This document shows positions 1 through 12,403 of a stretch of 64,000 bases of DNA, in pieces. The translations under genes were made by a program, and so were the position numbers. The notes beneath the pieces are model-generated. The model had not been told where the DNA came from. It did no database searches and was given only the letters and a program-made list of their open reading frames with translations. The stretch spans positions 1,406,885 to 1,470,884 of the forward strand of contig NW_006494943.1 in assembly GCF_000471905.2 (NCBI RefSeq), written 5' to 3'. Origin of the DNA: Amborella trichopoda (lineage: Eukaryota > Streptophyta > Magnoliopsida > Amborellales > Amborellaceae). Within the stretch, counting starts at the first letter, position 1. Each line of letters starts with the position of its first letter.

Positions 1-1381
1 TAATCAACAAAAAAAAGAAGAAGCAAGAAAATCATGTACTCTATTCTTCCATCCAAGTTCAAAGAAGGCTTTGGTAGTGAAGCTCATAAATACCATGTGC
101 TAGCCTGTGTCGTATATATAACTAGATACTAACTAAAATTGATGCCATATACTAAAGCTAGGGAATTTTTCTCATGGGGCATACACACTTTCAGCCCCAT
201 GGTGATCAGAAACATCAATCATTTCGACCAATTCAGTACTTCCTTAATCCTAGAATTAAGGTATCAAACAATGACTTCAATCTTACAAGCAAACAAAAGC
301 TTAACCAGGGCTAGCTAAACAAAACACAGATGGCAATATAACAAAAGGGAAAAGATTTCCATACTCAGAAATCATGCATAGAAACCCTCAATATGAGTAC
401 CCTACAACACAAGCTACATGGCACCATTTCTAAAAATCGATATAACCACACTTTTGTGGCTCACATCTCAAATCATTTCTCCCATTCAGGAACACATTGT
501 TTATTTCTTTACTTCATTAGAAAATAAGGTTCTTTTCCAAAAACCAGTAACCATTATCTTTCTAACCTAGGTGACGGAGAATGCCTAAGAAACATATAAG
601 AGAGGGGAAAGAAGAAAGGAGACAATTTTGTACGACAAACCACTAAGGAATTCCAAAGAATCCATGAAATTTCAACAAGGAATTGTCAAGCAAATGTTAG
701 TTACACAGAACAATAAACCAATGAAAGATTCATGCAACAAGGCTCAATAATGAGAGTTACCCAGAAAAGATAAGTTTCGAGTTTTATTATGCAGAAGCAC
801 TCATTAAGTGATCCATCAAGGTTTAAAACTAAAAAGCCCTATGTTTCTCTTGTGTCACTTAAAAGCAAAAACGTGACCTTTTCATTTAAGATGCTAATTC
901 CACATTACTGTTCACTAAATTTGGACAAATTATCTCACTATCACAAAAAATATTTTGTAGGGCTCAATCCTATCGACTTTTTATTCCTCTCTTTTATTAG
1001 TTCCAAACCTAAAGACATTTTGGTAAGGCACTAAGGTCTGAAATTGGAAGATCACATCGCTCAGAATCACTGTCTGAGTTGAACATAGTTTACAAATTGC
1101 AGAATTTAACCAAAGTCACATTCTTTTTAGCAGCTTGATATTTTAACTCTTAAAGCAAATGATGCAGTCAAGAAAGAACCCAAATATTACAAATACATTA
1201 GAAAACATGAAAGAAAATATCATCTCGGGTAAAATATGACGACGATACTTGCAGATGCAAATCGCCCAAAAAACAATTACCCAGCATATAAAGTTGAGAG
1301 AATCCAACTCACTTCAAAGTTATTTTTTTTATTTTTAAATAACTCACATCAACATTAGTAGTAAACGAAGAGGAGCCTCCT
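1..1381. other. 3' flank of the Sel1 gene, no gene seen
   Basis: AT-rich sequence downstream of the minus-strand gene that ends at 1,382. The part next to 1,381 should hold its 3' UTR. I see no coding exon, RNA gene or recognisable transposon. The 81-aa frame at 789-1,034 has no family features and looks like chance. Confidence 0.5.
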
Positions 1382-2567
1382 CTACTTTTGTTCTTTTATT
1401 TGTTCATCTGAATCTGAATCACTGGCATTGTACCCTGCATAAGGTTAGACAATCAAAATTGCTGAAAAGCCAACAAAAGAAGGAAAAGAATCGAAATGGA
1501 CTTAAATTTGATGAAAATGCTCTTATCGCTAACCTGGATGCTTGTCGCTAACCTTCCAAACTGAAGACCGGTTCTTCGAAGCTTTTGTGAGCCATGCCCT
1601 ACCCTAAGACACCCACAACCCCATATAAGATTAAAGAAACTAATGACAAAAAACAAAAAATCAACAGGCACAAAAATTCCCTCCATCAAAATAAATATTA
1701 AAAAGATAAAGATAAAAGAAACCAAGCCATAACCCAAAAAAGGCGCACTTCAACTATCTCCCTACAGCATCACAACACATATTGACAAATCAAATCACCT
1801 CCAAATTCGACCCAAATTACAAATTTCATGGAAAATCCAAAATTATGAAAACTAAAAGTTCAAACATGAATTAACAAACCCACGAGATCATAGATAACCA
1901 AAGGAACCCAGATCAACAAAAGAGATCGTGATTCAGAAAACCCCAACTCTGCCTTGGATCGCAAAACCCAAAAAGCCACTAAAACCAGGAAAGATTAAAT
2001 AAAAGAGAAAAATACTGAGACTAAACCAAAACCCAAAGATGTCGACTTTTTGAAAGGACAAACTTTAAAAACACAAAATCCAATAATCTTCAAAAGAAAA
2101 GAACAAAACCAAAGAACCTCATTCAAAACTAAGAAGAGCCCAACAAAACCCACAAGAAGAAAAACAATTAATCCACCATATAAAACACAAATAACAAAAA
2201 AAAAAAAAAGAGAGAAAGGAAGAACAATCAAACCAAACAAACAGAGAAATATTATATGCACCTTTTGGGCATCACGAGGAATACCATAGCCACTGTAATA
2301 CATCTGTCCAACAAGGACCTGCATCGAACTATCGCCTGCTCTTGCTTCTTTAAGGGTGTCTTGAAACCATCGTTTAACACAGTCGGCCACGACCTCAGAA
2401 AGGGGCAACCTGTTATGGTTTTGTGGACTCTGAGTCATTGGAACTTCTTGAAACGGTTTTGTTTTGGGGAATTTCGATTTGGGTTTTGCTGAGCTGCTGC
2501 TTTTGGGGGGCTTCACTTTGGCAACGTTATGGAATCTGGAGACAGAGAGAAGGGAAAGCCTGCCCAT
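1382..2567 (-). CDS. Small Sel1-repeat protein, complete, 3 exons
   Basis: Exons are 2,262-2,567, 1,534-1,603 and 1,382-1,434. They give 306+70+53 nt, a 142-aa protein ending in TAG. Donors are GTGCAT and GTTAGC; acceptors are TTAG and GCAG, and the frame is kept across both introns. The first ~55 residues are basic and rich in Ser, Pro and Lys (low complexity; could be a targeting or disordered region). Then comes a helix-like stretch with CVKRWFQDTLKEA. A Sel1-type repeat follows at about residues 78-115, with LVGQMYYSGYGIPRDAQKG and then AWLTKAS. The tail ends NASDSDSDEQ. Sel1 repeats are helical scaffolds that bind other proteins, but no function for this small plant family can be read from sequence. 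A single reading frame would run into intron 1 and give a false hydrophobic tail; the spliced form avoids this. The ATG was chosen because it starts the long open exon just inside a GA-rich leader. Confidence 0.85.
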
Positions 2568-2637
2568 AAACAGAGAGCGCTGTAGGGAGAGAAAGGCCTA
2601 GAGAGAGAAAGCGAAACTTTGGACATGAAAAGAATCA

Positions 2638-2700
2638 AGAGAGAGAGAGAAAGCTTTGCTGTTAATTTACTTAAAAAATGAGAGAGAGAGAGAGAGAGAG
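2638..2700. repeat. (GA)n tract upstream of the Sel1 gene
   Basis: GA-rich stretch ending in an almost pure (AG)10 run at 2,680-2,700. It lies about 70-130 bases upstream of the start codon, so it reads as CT repeats in the probable 5' UTR or core promoter of the minus-strand gene. CT/GA repeats are common near plant transcription starts. Confidence 0.7.
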
Positions 2701-2893
2701 AATCCGGGAAGAAGTAGAAGCACGAGAGGAAATTGATGGATACGAAAACGAAAGATACTGTTTGAGAGGAAATTGGATACTGACTGGAACAGAGGTAGAG
2801 GCCAAATGCCCTAGTCGTCATCTCCAAGGAACTCGATCACCGTCCACTTTTTTCGGAATTCCAAAACGTAAAAATAAATAAATAAAATAAAAT

Positions 2894-3216
2894 TCTCCAA
2901 AAGACGCCCACCTCAAAAATTTCAATGAAAGAGGTCGTTTGAAATGATCATCGAAAGAAGTTGTATCAAATTTTGGAAATACTCCATCTTGTAAAGTATT
3001 TTTTTGGACCTTTAATTTTTAAGATTTTTAAAGTTTTTATAGATCTACTATATCTACACTTATTTTTTTAACTTTAAATTTTATAATTAAATATAAATAT
3101 ATATTTTAAGGCTGTAACAAAGATTTTTTCTATTAAAATTACATTTCTAAATACTTTTTAAAAGTGGGTTTTACTTTGATTGTTCATAGGCTCGGCTCTA
3201 CACAAACTGCACCTTA
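2894..3216 (+). mobile_element. MITE family M1, copy 1
   Basis: Shares the M1 core (lines such as 'TTTTGGAAATA...CATCTTGTAAA' and 'TCTACAC...ATTTT') and ends with ACTTTGATTGTTCATAGGCTCGGCTCTAC, a version of the M1 terminal repeat. The left terminal repeat is worn. No coding capacity. Confidence 0.7.
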
Positions 3217-3280
3217 TCCAAAACATGTCACTATAGACTTCAGAAAAAAAAATAGTCCACGTAATCAAAACAAGAAGGAA

Positions 3281-4274
3281 AAAGTTTAATATAAGTACTA
3301 AGACTCTAAACAATCATATTAAGGTATACCTCAAAAATTTTATTAAAAAAGGTTGTTTTGATGGCCAAATATCCTTAAATTGATCATCTCCGCCTCCAGA
3401 TGCATAGGGGTGGCAATGGGTCGGGTCTGGTTGGACCCGGACCTAGACCCGAATGTATTTAGGTCCAGATTTTGGAACCCCCGACCTGTCTGGTCCAACA
3501 ATTGGACCTATACCCATACCCGTTAGGTCCCGGGTCTTGTTGGGTCCATTGCAACCCTCACCATGAGCTTTTTTTTTTGTTGCCTATGGTGGTAAATAAC
3601 AGAGAACTGATTTTTAAGGGGTGGGCGATTAGAGATAGAGACATTCGAGATCCAGAGAGAGCTATGTCTCCAAGAAATTGAGAGAGGGACAATTGCATAA
3701 AGGGAGGATGACGATAGGGTTTGGTTGTTTGGGGAACCAAGAGAAGACGTGAAGACAAAAAGTATTGAAATGATTTTAGAGTTGGGGCTTTGGCCTTTGG
3801 GTAAACTAAAAATTCGGTTCCAAATACCCGTCAGGTACCCGGACCCGAGACTATCTGGGTATCCTTTATTAGACCCAGACACGGGCTGTACCTGCGGTTC
3901 CAAAACTTGGACCCATACCTGGATCCATGTCGGGTATACCCAATGGGTATGGGTTAGGTCCAAGTCCATTGCCACCCCTAAAGATGGATGGACATGAGAA
4001 AAAAATGGATTTCAAGTTTTGGAAATAGTGCATCTTGTAAAACATTTTTAGACCGTCAATTTTGAAGATTTTCAAGTTTTCATATATGTGCTTGATCTAT
4101 ACTATTTTTAAAACTTAAATTATATAATTAGAGATGAAAATATATCACAAAGATTTCTAGTATCGAAACCACATTTCTCGATACTATTTGAAGGTGCACA
4201 TTTTTTTTAACAATTTATTTGAAGGTGCGCTTTACTTTGATTATTTACATCCTCGGTCTTATACAAATTGCACC
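3281..4274 (+). mobile_element. MITE family M1, copy 2, split by a nested element
   Basis: Left half 3,281-3,404 and right half 3,981-4,274 together make one M1 element. The left end has GACTCTAAACAATCAT; the right end has ACTTTGATTATTTACATCC. The halves are separated by the 576-bp hAT-type element at 3,405-3,980. Near the right end a short segment (TTTGAAGGTGC) is repeated. Confidence 0.75.
3405..3980. mobile_element. Non-autonomous hAT-type element, 576 bp
   Basis: Begins TAGGGGTGGCAATGGG and ends CCATTGCCACCCCTA, a clear terminal inverted repeat. The flanking octamers are CAGATGCA (left) and AAGATGGA (right), each one base away from the M1 consensus AAGATGCA, so this is an aged 8-bp target duplication. 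8-bp duplications and a TAGGGGTG-type end fit hAT elements. Inside are many GGACCC/GGGTCC motifs in both orientations. No transposase. Confidence 0.8.
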
Positions 4275-4360
4275 AAAATAACAATGACCAATGACTTTTG
4301 TTTTGAAATTTATCTTAACTTCTTGTATTATATGTGGAATTAAAGCAAAAAAAAAAATTA

Positions 4361-5358
4361 GGAAAAATTACATAAATATCCATTTTAGCTTCCATTATTA
4401 TCAAAATACCAAATACTTCATGTTATTACTGATATGTCCGTTTTTTGAACTTCATAACAATTTTTTTAAAAAAAGCGAAACTACCTATTTTCGGTTTTTC
4501 AAAACCGAAATCCTGCCAATTTCAATTTTTGAAAAACCAATAATTTAAAATTTTTCGATTCTTCAAGAACCGAAAATTTTTTCTCTCCCTTGTGGGTCCT
4601 CTGCATATTCTCTCTTTACCTCTCTCTCTCTACATTACACGGATAAAAATGGTTTTTTTTTTAACTCTCTCTCCCTTAACCCTGCATCTTTTTTTGGGTA
4701 AGTTTCAGCTAGCGTCTTGAGAGGAATTTGGCCTGGTTTGGATATTTGACAAGAGATCTCTTCTTGAAGGTAGGGCGTCATGGGCTGGGTCATCAACAAA
4801 CTGAAACTTTCCATTTTACGCAATTTTTTGCAGGTTTTCTAGATCTTCCAAGTCTTTGCACTCAGAGCGAGCTAGGACTTACAATTTTAGCAAAAATTTT
4901 AGAAAAAATAGGTAAGAGTTTAAAGAGAAAAGACATGGTTAAACGTGGGGGTGAAAGGAAGGGTAGAAAGAGAATGTGTTTTAAAAACAAAAAAAATAAA
5001 TTTGGTTGTTCAAAACACTGAATTTAAAAACAAAAATCGGTTTTTGAATTTGATTAGTAGAGAGAGAGGTAGAGAGAAAATACATCGAGGACCGAAAAGA
5101 GAGAAAAAAAATTCGGTTCTAGAATAATCGAAATTTTAAAATTTTCGATTTTTCAAAAACTAAAATTTTCCTGATTTCGGTTTTCGAAAAACCAAAAATT
5201 GACCTGATTTCGATTTTTCAAAAACCGAAATGAGTAGTTTCATCTTTTTTCAAAAAATTTGTTATGAAATCTATAAAATGGACTTATCAATAACAACTCA
5301 AAGTATTCGGTATTCTGGTAATAACAAAAACTAAAATGGGTATTTACATAACTTTCTC
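4361..5358. mobile_element. Mutator-like non-autonomous element, 998 bp
   Basis: Long terminal inverted repeats of roughly 230 bp: 4,361-4,590 pairs with 5,105-5,358. The left end starts GGAAAAATTACATAAATA; the reverse complement of the right end starts GAGAAAGTTATGTAAATA. Flanks are AAAAAATTA (4,352-4,360) and AAAAATTTA (5,359-5,367), a 9-bp target duplication with one mismatch. Long inverted repeats with a 9-bp duplication are the Mutator-like signature. The middle (4,590-5,100) is GA/CT rich and has no transposase. Confidence 0.75.
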
Positions 5359-5367
5359 AAAAATTTA

Positions 5368-6320
5368 TGTAAGGGTATTTTTTATGACACAATGATAACG
5401 TGATATTTTGAGACATTATCTATAATCTTGATTTTAGAAAAGATAGAAAGGGATTGTGATGCATTTGATTGAGAAAAACATATTCTCTAAAATCTAAAGT
5501 ATTGTTAATTACCCAAAGGGAAAGTATATAATCAGACCATTTACCTTTGGTATAAGGTGGTCACAATTAATTTTGGCCCTTGGATGTGAAATTGGATGGC
5601 GGCCTTTATTTCATTGACTAAGCTCAAAGCTAAAAATAAAAATTTCTCGAACTTTGTGATAAACCCAAGTTATGAGATGATTCAAATAATATTTTTCAAT
5701 ATACACTATTTTTGGGACTCAATTTTTTCTTTTTTAAATATATCTCAATGTCCAAATGATCAATTAGAGGATTATGAGCTTTTTTTCCGTGCACCTTCAT
5801 TCTATAGTTTAAGGTTCATGCTTATATAAACTTTCCAAAGAAAAATGTTGCAGTGTAGTCTTGTAGGATCATATTATTCAGTCCCTGATGTAAAATATCT
5901 ATTCGGATAAAAAATTCAAACCCTCTTAATAAATAATAAGTGTGTCATTATTCTAAACTTGATATCAAAATAGATAAGAAATATATTTTACCGAAGCGAA
6001 CAAGCATACAATATAAAGCTGCAGGAGCACCTTGTGGATAAAAAAAAGAAACCTTACATTTGCCTATATGTAATGAGATTAGTCGTCTCATCCAATATTT
6101 GAAAAAAAATCCGATGTTTGAAAAAAATAGACAGGTGACCGGGATTGCCCATCAAGAATCGATCCGATCGTGATTTTGAGACTTAAACATTCAAAGAATC
6201 ATTAGAAATTCTTATAAATATGGGTGCGGTCCATATTTCTTATTATTTTACAAAAATATATGAATATTGAGAGTTTATTTGTTTGTTTGGATGCAGTTGA
6301 CAATTACATTTATCATAGAA
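5368..6320. other. AT-rich intergenic stretch, nothing identified
   Basis: No conserved coding frame, RNA gene or clear repeat end seen. The 77-aa frame at 5,596-5,829 has no recognisable features. Confidence 0.4.
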
Positions 6321-6329
6321 AAAAAGAGC

Positions 6330-6945
6330 ATATAGTCATATTATAACATGAAAAAAAAATTCTTTAAAAATTTGCTTTTTCGTGAAAAGCAATTTTCAAA
6401 AAATTCTCCAAAATATTGGATTATTATCCCTAATTCTTCCTAAGAGCATATGCATCAAAATTCAATAATAATGGATAATATTGTTCCTAAGAGCATATAC
6501 ATCAAAATATTGGATAATATTGGATTATTATCCCTAATTCTTCCTAAGAGCATATGCATCAAATTTTGATTTTCGTATTATAACATGAAAAAGAACTTTT
6601 TCCTTTTTTTTAAAATGCCATTTTTCCTTAAAACTTAAAAAATTCAGCCATAAAAATCAAAATAATTGTAAAAAATAAAAATAACTCTGATTATTGACAC
6701 TAATCCTTCTAGATGTCATATTCATCGAAATTCCCCAGCAAATTTCCATATAATAACATTAAAAAAAGCTTTTCAAATGCTAATTTTTCTTGAAAAGTAA
6801 AAAATCGAGCCATAGAGTTTAAAATAATTATAAATATGGAAAAATCTTATTACTAACACTAATCCTTCCTAAGAGCACATGCATAAAAAAGCCCTAATAA
6901 AATTAAGCAACTCACTAACAAAATTTCCATAAATGTATCAAACCC
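6330..6945. repeat. Degenerate tandem repeat, about three ~185-bp units
   Basis: Three diverged units each run from 'ATTATAACATGAAAAA' through a short A/T-rich hairpin-like part to 'CCTAAGAGCATATGCATC' and 'AAATTTCCAT'. Within the first unit a smaller ~125-bp duplication repeats GGATTATTATCCCTAATTC at about 6,417 and 6,521. No coding capacity. Further AT-rich sequence to 7,566 holds nothing I recognise. Confidence 0.55.
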
Positions 6946-7566
6946 TAAACCAAGCTTCTTTTGAGCGAAATCTATAAAATAATCAGTATAGATTAAACAA
7001 ATTGGAGAAATATAATTGTAGAGACATTGAATAGGATACATTTGAACCAAATTCCACCAAATTTGGTTAAAAAATGACTAAGAAATCCGTGTTTAGGCAG
7101 ATTTCAGAACCCTAACCATAATGAAATTTCACGCAATAAAACTCAAGAAAAGATATAATTTTATAAATATATTTACTTATTATATATCCAATCTAAATGC
7201 TTAGAAATCCATAGCCCTCTTCAATTTTTAATGGATTTCAAGATTCCCGAAGCTGTGAGAACCAAATAACTTCCGGGCCAAATCACCATAAATCCATTGT
7301 TTAATCTCATAAATCGAAACACGATTTAAAGGGTTCAATTACCTACAATTAGAACTAAATTTTAGAGAAAAGGGTTCTAATTGAAGCTGAAAATAAAAAA
7401 ATGGTGGATTTTTCAAAACAATAAAAAAAGTTTTATTTTATTTTATGGAAAATCAAAGGAAGAATTTATAGAATTTTTTCATATACCTAGGTCTTCTTAT
7501 AGCCCCATTTCAATTATTGAATTTCATTATCAAACTGAAAAAGCACAAAATAAAAAATGAAAAAGA

Positions 7567-7650
7567 GGCTGCAACTCTCTATTATTGGTGCTCAATAAGG
7601 GAATTGAGGCTGCAACTCTCTATTATTGGTGCCCAATAAGGGAATTGCTA
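7567..7650. repeat. 42-bp tandem duplication
   Basis: GAGGCTGCAACTCTCTATTA...AATAAGGGAATT occurs twice back to back with one substitution (GCTCAAT versus GCCCAAT), which indicates a fairly recent duplication. Confidence 0.8.
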
Positions 7651-7720
7651 TGCCCCTATAGAGAAGTGGCGATTCTTTGGTAGGAGTAGGCAACCATTTT
7701 CTAGAACCGGCTAATGTTTT

Positions 7721-8104
7721 ATGGGTCTTGTTAGGCTGCATCACTTGTAGTGTATATCCTTAAAGTCTTCAACATTTTTAGATATTTAAATACCCTTGAA
7801 TTGTAGTACAAATTTTTTCAAATAGGGATATTTTGGTAATTTAGAAAAGTAGTATGGATATTTCTATAAGAAAATAGTGACATTCTATTAGTAGTTAAAA
7901 AATAATTAATGCATTTTTTGGGTAACGTTGCATACAATGTGGTGATGTCATTATCCACTATTGTTAATAAATGTTTTTGTTTATATTAAGAATTTCTACT
8001 TTTACCATTGATTAATTATTTAAAATACCTCTAAACAAAAACTGACTAAACTATAAGATTTTAAGGGTATACACCATCAAGTAGTGTAGCCTAACAAAAC
8101 CCAT
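7721..8104. mobile_element. MITE, ~384 bp, family M3
   Basis: Left end ATGGGTCTTGTTAGGCTGCA and right end (reverse complement) ATGGGTTTTGTTAGGCTACA make terminal inverted repeats of about 46 bp, continuing into GTGTATAYCCTTAAA. The AT-rich middle has no coding capacity. I could not define a target duplication. Confidence 0.7.
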
Positions 8105-8194
8105 TTCGGATATATTAAGTAAACCAACACGGTGCCACTGATTCTTGGGTAAGATAAACAGATTCAATTGTAGATAGCATTTTTTTAAAGGGTT

Positions 8195-8580
8195 CGGTTT
8201 GTATAGAGCCAAGGCTCTAAACAATCAAATTAGAGCCCACCTTCAAATAGTGTTGAGAAATGTGATTTCAATCCTAAAAATCTTTATGATAGCCTTAAAA
8301 TATATTTCACCTTTAATTATAAAATATAAAACTTAAAAAATAGTGTAGATCGAGCAGATTTAAGAAAACATGAAAAACTTGAAAATTGACAGTCCAAAAA
8401 TGTGTTACAAGATGCACTCTTTCCAAAACTTGAATTCCATTTTTTTTCATGATCATGCATCTTGATGCCAAGCCGATCAATTTGAGAATATTTGGGAATC
8501 AAAACAACTTCTTCTAGTAAAAATTTTGATGTGGGCTTTAATTTTGATTGTTTAGAGCCTCGGCTCTATTAAACTTTTCC
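8195..8580 (-). mobile_element. MITE family M1, copy 3
   Basis: Left end GGTTTGTATAGAGCCAAGGC; right end TTTGATTGTTTAGAGCCTCG. These are inverted repeats of each other, so this copy shows the M1 termini well. The core is in reverse orientation (CTTGATGCCAAGCCGATCA). Confidence 0.8.
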
Positions 8581-8591
8581 CTTTTTTTTAA

Positions 8592-8898
8592 GGAAAATTA
8601 TTTCATTCGCGCTACACCGCATTGCTGCAATATGTAGTCCAAAGCTAAAAGGCACCCATCTTAAAGATGGATGCAAATAAGTGGTCCATCTAAAAACATA
8701 ACTAACTATCCAAATATTTCCTTAATATAATTATTATTTGTAATTTTTAATTTTATTTTATTTTCCTATCATGATCCCCATGTTAAGGATTATATATCAT
8801 CTAAAAACTAGGATCAAATTATATTTAGAAAATATACTATTTGCCAAGCCCGCATTTCTACGATATGCGGGCTGGCCGCTTAGAAACCGTGCCCTATC
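8592..8898 (+). mobile_element. MITE family M2, copy 1
   Basis: Matches the reverse complement of 50,146-50,446 along its length, from GGAAAATT(A/G)TTTCAT to the GTAGAAATGCGGGC-like end. Near both ends are hairpins around CGCATTTCTAC. No coding capacity. Confidence 0.7.
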
Positions 8899-8899
8899 T

Positions 8900-9270
8900 T
8901 AAACTTAACTCATTAAAGGCCCACAAAAATGTTTAACTATTTTCTTTACAAGCGCTGCTGTGGGTGCATACTATACACTTACTCTGCATATTATACACCT
9001 GCTCTTTTGGTAAAATAAATTTTTTTATCCAAAATTCTGGGATCTATTTAGAATCACCAGATAGTTATGTATAAAAAATAAGGCTTTTGATTTCAATTTA
9101 AACAGATATATATTCGATTATTAAGTTTATAATGTGATCTTGTAAGAGCATACTACAGGACTTTCCTTTTCGGCTGAAAAAAAAAGTGTGGGGGGTTTAA
9201 AACGTGAGTGGTGAGCCACTCTAGTTATGTAAAAATTGATTCTATACTTCTAGTTCTAAAGAGATAACTC
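8900..9270. other. Intergenic, nothing identified
   Basis: AT-rich sequence between two MITEs. No exon, RNA gene or repeat end recognised. Confidence 0.4.
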
Positions 9271-9274
9271 TATA

Positions 9275-9660
9275 AAAAAACGAAAAAGTTTACTTAAAAT
9301 GTAGAATTACAGATACACCTCAAAAATCCAACGGAAAATATTGTTTTAATGTTGAAAAGCCCTCTAATTGATCATCTCGATGTCGAGATTAATGAACATG
9401 AAAAAAAAAAAAGATTTTTAGTTTCAAAACTAGTGCATCTTGCAACACATTATCTAGACCGTCCATTTTCAAGATTTTCATATGTTTATAGATCTACTTG
9501 ATTTTAACTAATTTTGAAGTTTAAAATTTTATAATTTGATATTAAAATAGATTTTCAGATAATCCTAAAAAAAATTTACACCAAAATTACATATTATGAT
9601 AAAATTTGAAGGTGCACCTTAATTGGATTGTTTAAGATTGCAACCTTATTGAAACATACG
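9275..9660 (+). mobile_element. MITE family M1, copy 4 (second subfamily)
   Basis: Carries the core ATTGATCATCTCGATGTCGA and ends AAGGTGCACCTTAATTGG. The termini read TTTAAGATTGCAACCTTA rather than the GCCGAGGCTCTAAAC of other copies, so it belongs to a second subfamily shared with the copies at 18,095 and 44,660. From 9,660 to 10,090 I see nothing else. Confidence 0.75.
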
Positions 9661-10091
9661 CATAAAAAAAACACAAGGAACTCACTTAGGAACTTTTCCA
9701 CAGGGGGCATTTTAAGAAAAAGTGAAAAAACAGCGCCGAGCATAAAATCTGAAATATTAAAGATATTTTTATTTCACAAATTCTAGGGGATATTAGCGTA
9801 AATTTTCCTCTTTAAATGTTACTTTTTAAATATTTTGTTACTAATGCATAAAACTACAGAGGTAATGAGAGACCCAACTAGTTGCTATTGGAACACTGCA
9901 TCCACTAGCTTTTCAATTTGACTTTTATGAGCAATAAAATTTTTTTTTGTATTTTTGGGTAATTCAATAGGGATGAGTGGCCTTACCATTTTTGAAATAG
10001 TTAGTGGCTTTTGAAAGTGTTAGTAGGAATGGAAGCCATAACATGCAATTGAGGTATGAGGTGTACTACCTGAATTGCAACCTCATTACTC

Positions 10092-10189
10092 TCCTAAACT
10101 AAACAGTCTCTCTTCCCACCCTAACGGTTAGATTTCATTACTCGCCTAAACTAAACAGTATCTCTTCCCACCCTAATGGTTAGATTTCT
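10092..10189. repeat. 49-bp tandem duplication
   Basis: CTAAACTAAACAGT(C/A)TCTC...GGTTAGATTTC occurs twice in direct succession with a few substitutions. Confidence 0.75.
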
Positions 10190-10800
10190 CTCACTATGGA
10201 CTTGAGCATCCATAGTATAGTATCAGTGTTTAAAAAAACGGATTGATGACTTTTATGCCACTTTACACCACTCTGTAAAATTGAGGAAATCCCTCTCTAC
10301 TACTGCTCTATATGTTTTTAATGTGGAAATATAGAAACCTGCACTTATTTTTCGATATAATAGTTGCATTCTTTTTATGTGTACCCATATTAGGAAGGTA
10401 GTTCATTGCATATCTTACGTTCTTTAATAGTATACAACTTTGTAATCCAATAATTAGAGCTCGGGTTTACATATTCCATAAACTCAATAATACATCTTCA
10501 TGGGAGCTTAAGACCCAAATATACAAAAATACAGTTTCTAATATGGTATCAGAGCAGGCCGAACTATAGCTTGCCAATGTTGTTTCGTCTCTCTTGATCG
10601 TAGTCCATGTGGGTTTATCCATAGTCGTGGATCGAGTTGAAGCCGTCCCTATTTCTCTCTCGTTCTTTGCCTCGTTTTCATAAACACCGTCACTTTTTCC
10701 TATTGCAAAGTCATTCATTTTTGCACACATCGTCACAGTTTCAATTGAGTTGGCTTTTGCTTTGGGTTCCGTTGGGTTGTTTAGTTATTCATGGGTTTGT
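10190..10800 (+). mobile_element. Copia-type LTR end with primer binding site, fragment
   Basis: TGGTATCAGAGC at 10,544-10,555 matches the copia primer-binding site, which pairs with initiator Met tRNA, placed just after a probable 5' LTR end (TTTCTAA). The left LTR boundary is not clear and no gag or pol frame follows before the assembly gap, so this is a 5' remnant. The outer coordinates are approximate. Sequence to 11,240 shows nothing further. Confidence 0.45.
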
Positions 10801-11240
10801 GATCTGAACTAGTAGCATCCGTATTTTGTTTTAATGACTTCAAGAGTTCCATCAGCTTTTATGCCCAATCGTAGGTATTCAAAGCCAATTAAGCACTTTC
10901 CATAGTGGGGTGTTTTTTCCCTTTTCTTTGCTTCCCATTCGTTTGCTTTCAGGACATTGTTCTCATTGTATATAATCCCTAACAATAAATGAACTTTGAA
11001 AACTTTTAAAGGTATTTTGGTCAAATACTTTTATAATTAATTTTTTTAATATTTTTATTAGGTGCACTTAAATGAAAAGAATGGATTTTACAAATTTCAT
11101 GCAATTTAGATTTGTAAAAAAAAAAAAATTAAAATTAAAATACGAAATACAGTTGTGGCTGTTTGATCCATATTGTTGGGCTTAGACTATTCCATTAGCC
11201 CATGGCCTGACAAGATATTTTTCCTCTCTCTCTCTCTCTC

Positions 11241-11260
11241 NNNNNNNNNNNNNNNNNNNN
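11241..11260. other. Assembly gap (20 N)
   Basis: Twenty undetermined bases directly after a (TC)n run, with another N at 11,323. The gap probably marks a collapsed CT repeat, so its true length is unknown. Confidence 0.98.
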
Positions 11261-11351
11261 AGGTACGTTACTTTACGTATTGTTTAGTACGTCACTACTA
11301 CTAACGAACCAACTACCCTACTNTCTATTAATTAAGTAGTTGTTGTTATTA

Positions 11352-11504
<153 letters not shown>

Positions 11505-11764
11505 TGGAAATATTATAGAGATCCCCATAGTTTATATATATATATTTTTTTGGGTACTTTAATAGTAGGGATCGAACTTGAGATGTATCCCTGTAAGGGG
11601 CTGTTTTGCTACTTAGAAATGCATTTTCAAAAATGGTTTTATATGGATATCGAAATGATGGTTTTGTATACCTTGGATTGCTCCCCTAGCCACAGAGGGG
11701 GAACCGAAGGGAGCAGAAATAGGATCTAACATTAGCAGTTATTCCAAAGAAAGATAAGTTGTAT

Positions 11765-12200
<436 letters not shown>

Positions 12201-12403
12201 ATGTTCGGCATATATGTTTGGATTGAAAATTTGAGAGTAAAAGTATTTTCACCATAAATTACTTTCCTCATTTCAAACCAAAAATAAAGAAATATGTATC
12301 ATTGCCTTCCAAAATTGATTTCCAGCTAGCTAGATTTCCTTGTTACGGAGATGCCCATTTTGTAAAATACAACTAATTCCACCCAAACACCCCCATGAAG
12401 TAG

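Noticed and set aside
1995-2261. 190-aa unspliced form of the Sel1 protein with a hydrophobic tail
   Set aside because: The tail is intron 1; the spliced exons restore the Sel1 repeat and a conserved-looking C-terminus.
2050-2492. Plus-strand frames opposite the Sel1 gene
   Set aside because: They are antisense shadows of exon 1 and intron 1; the minus strand carries the conserved protein and splice sites.
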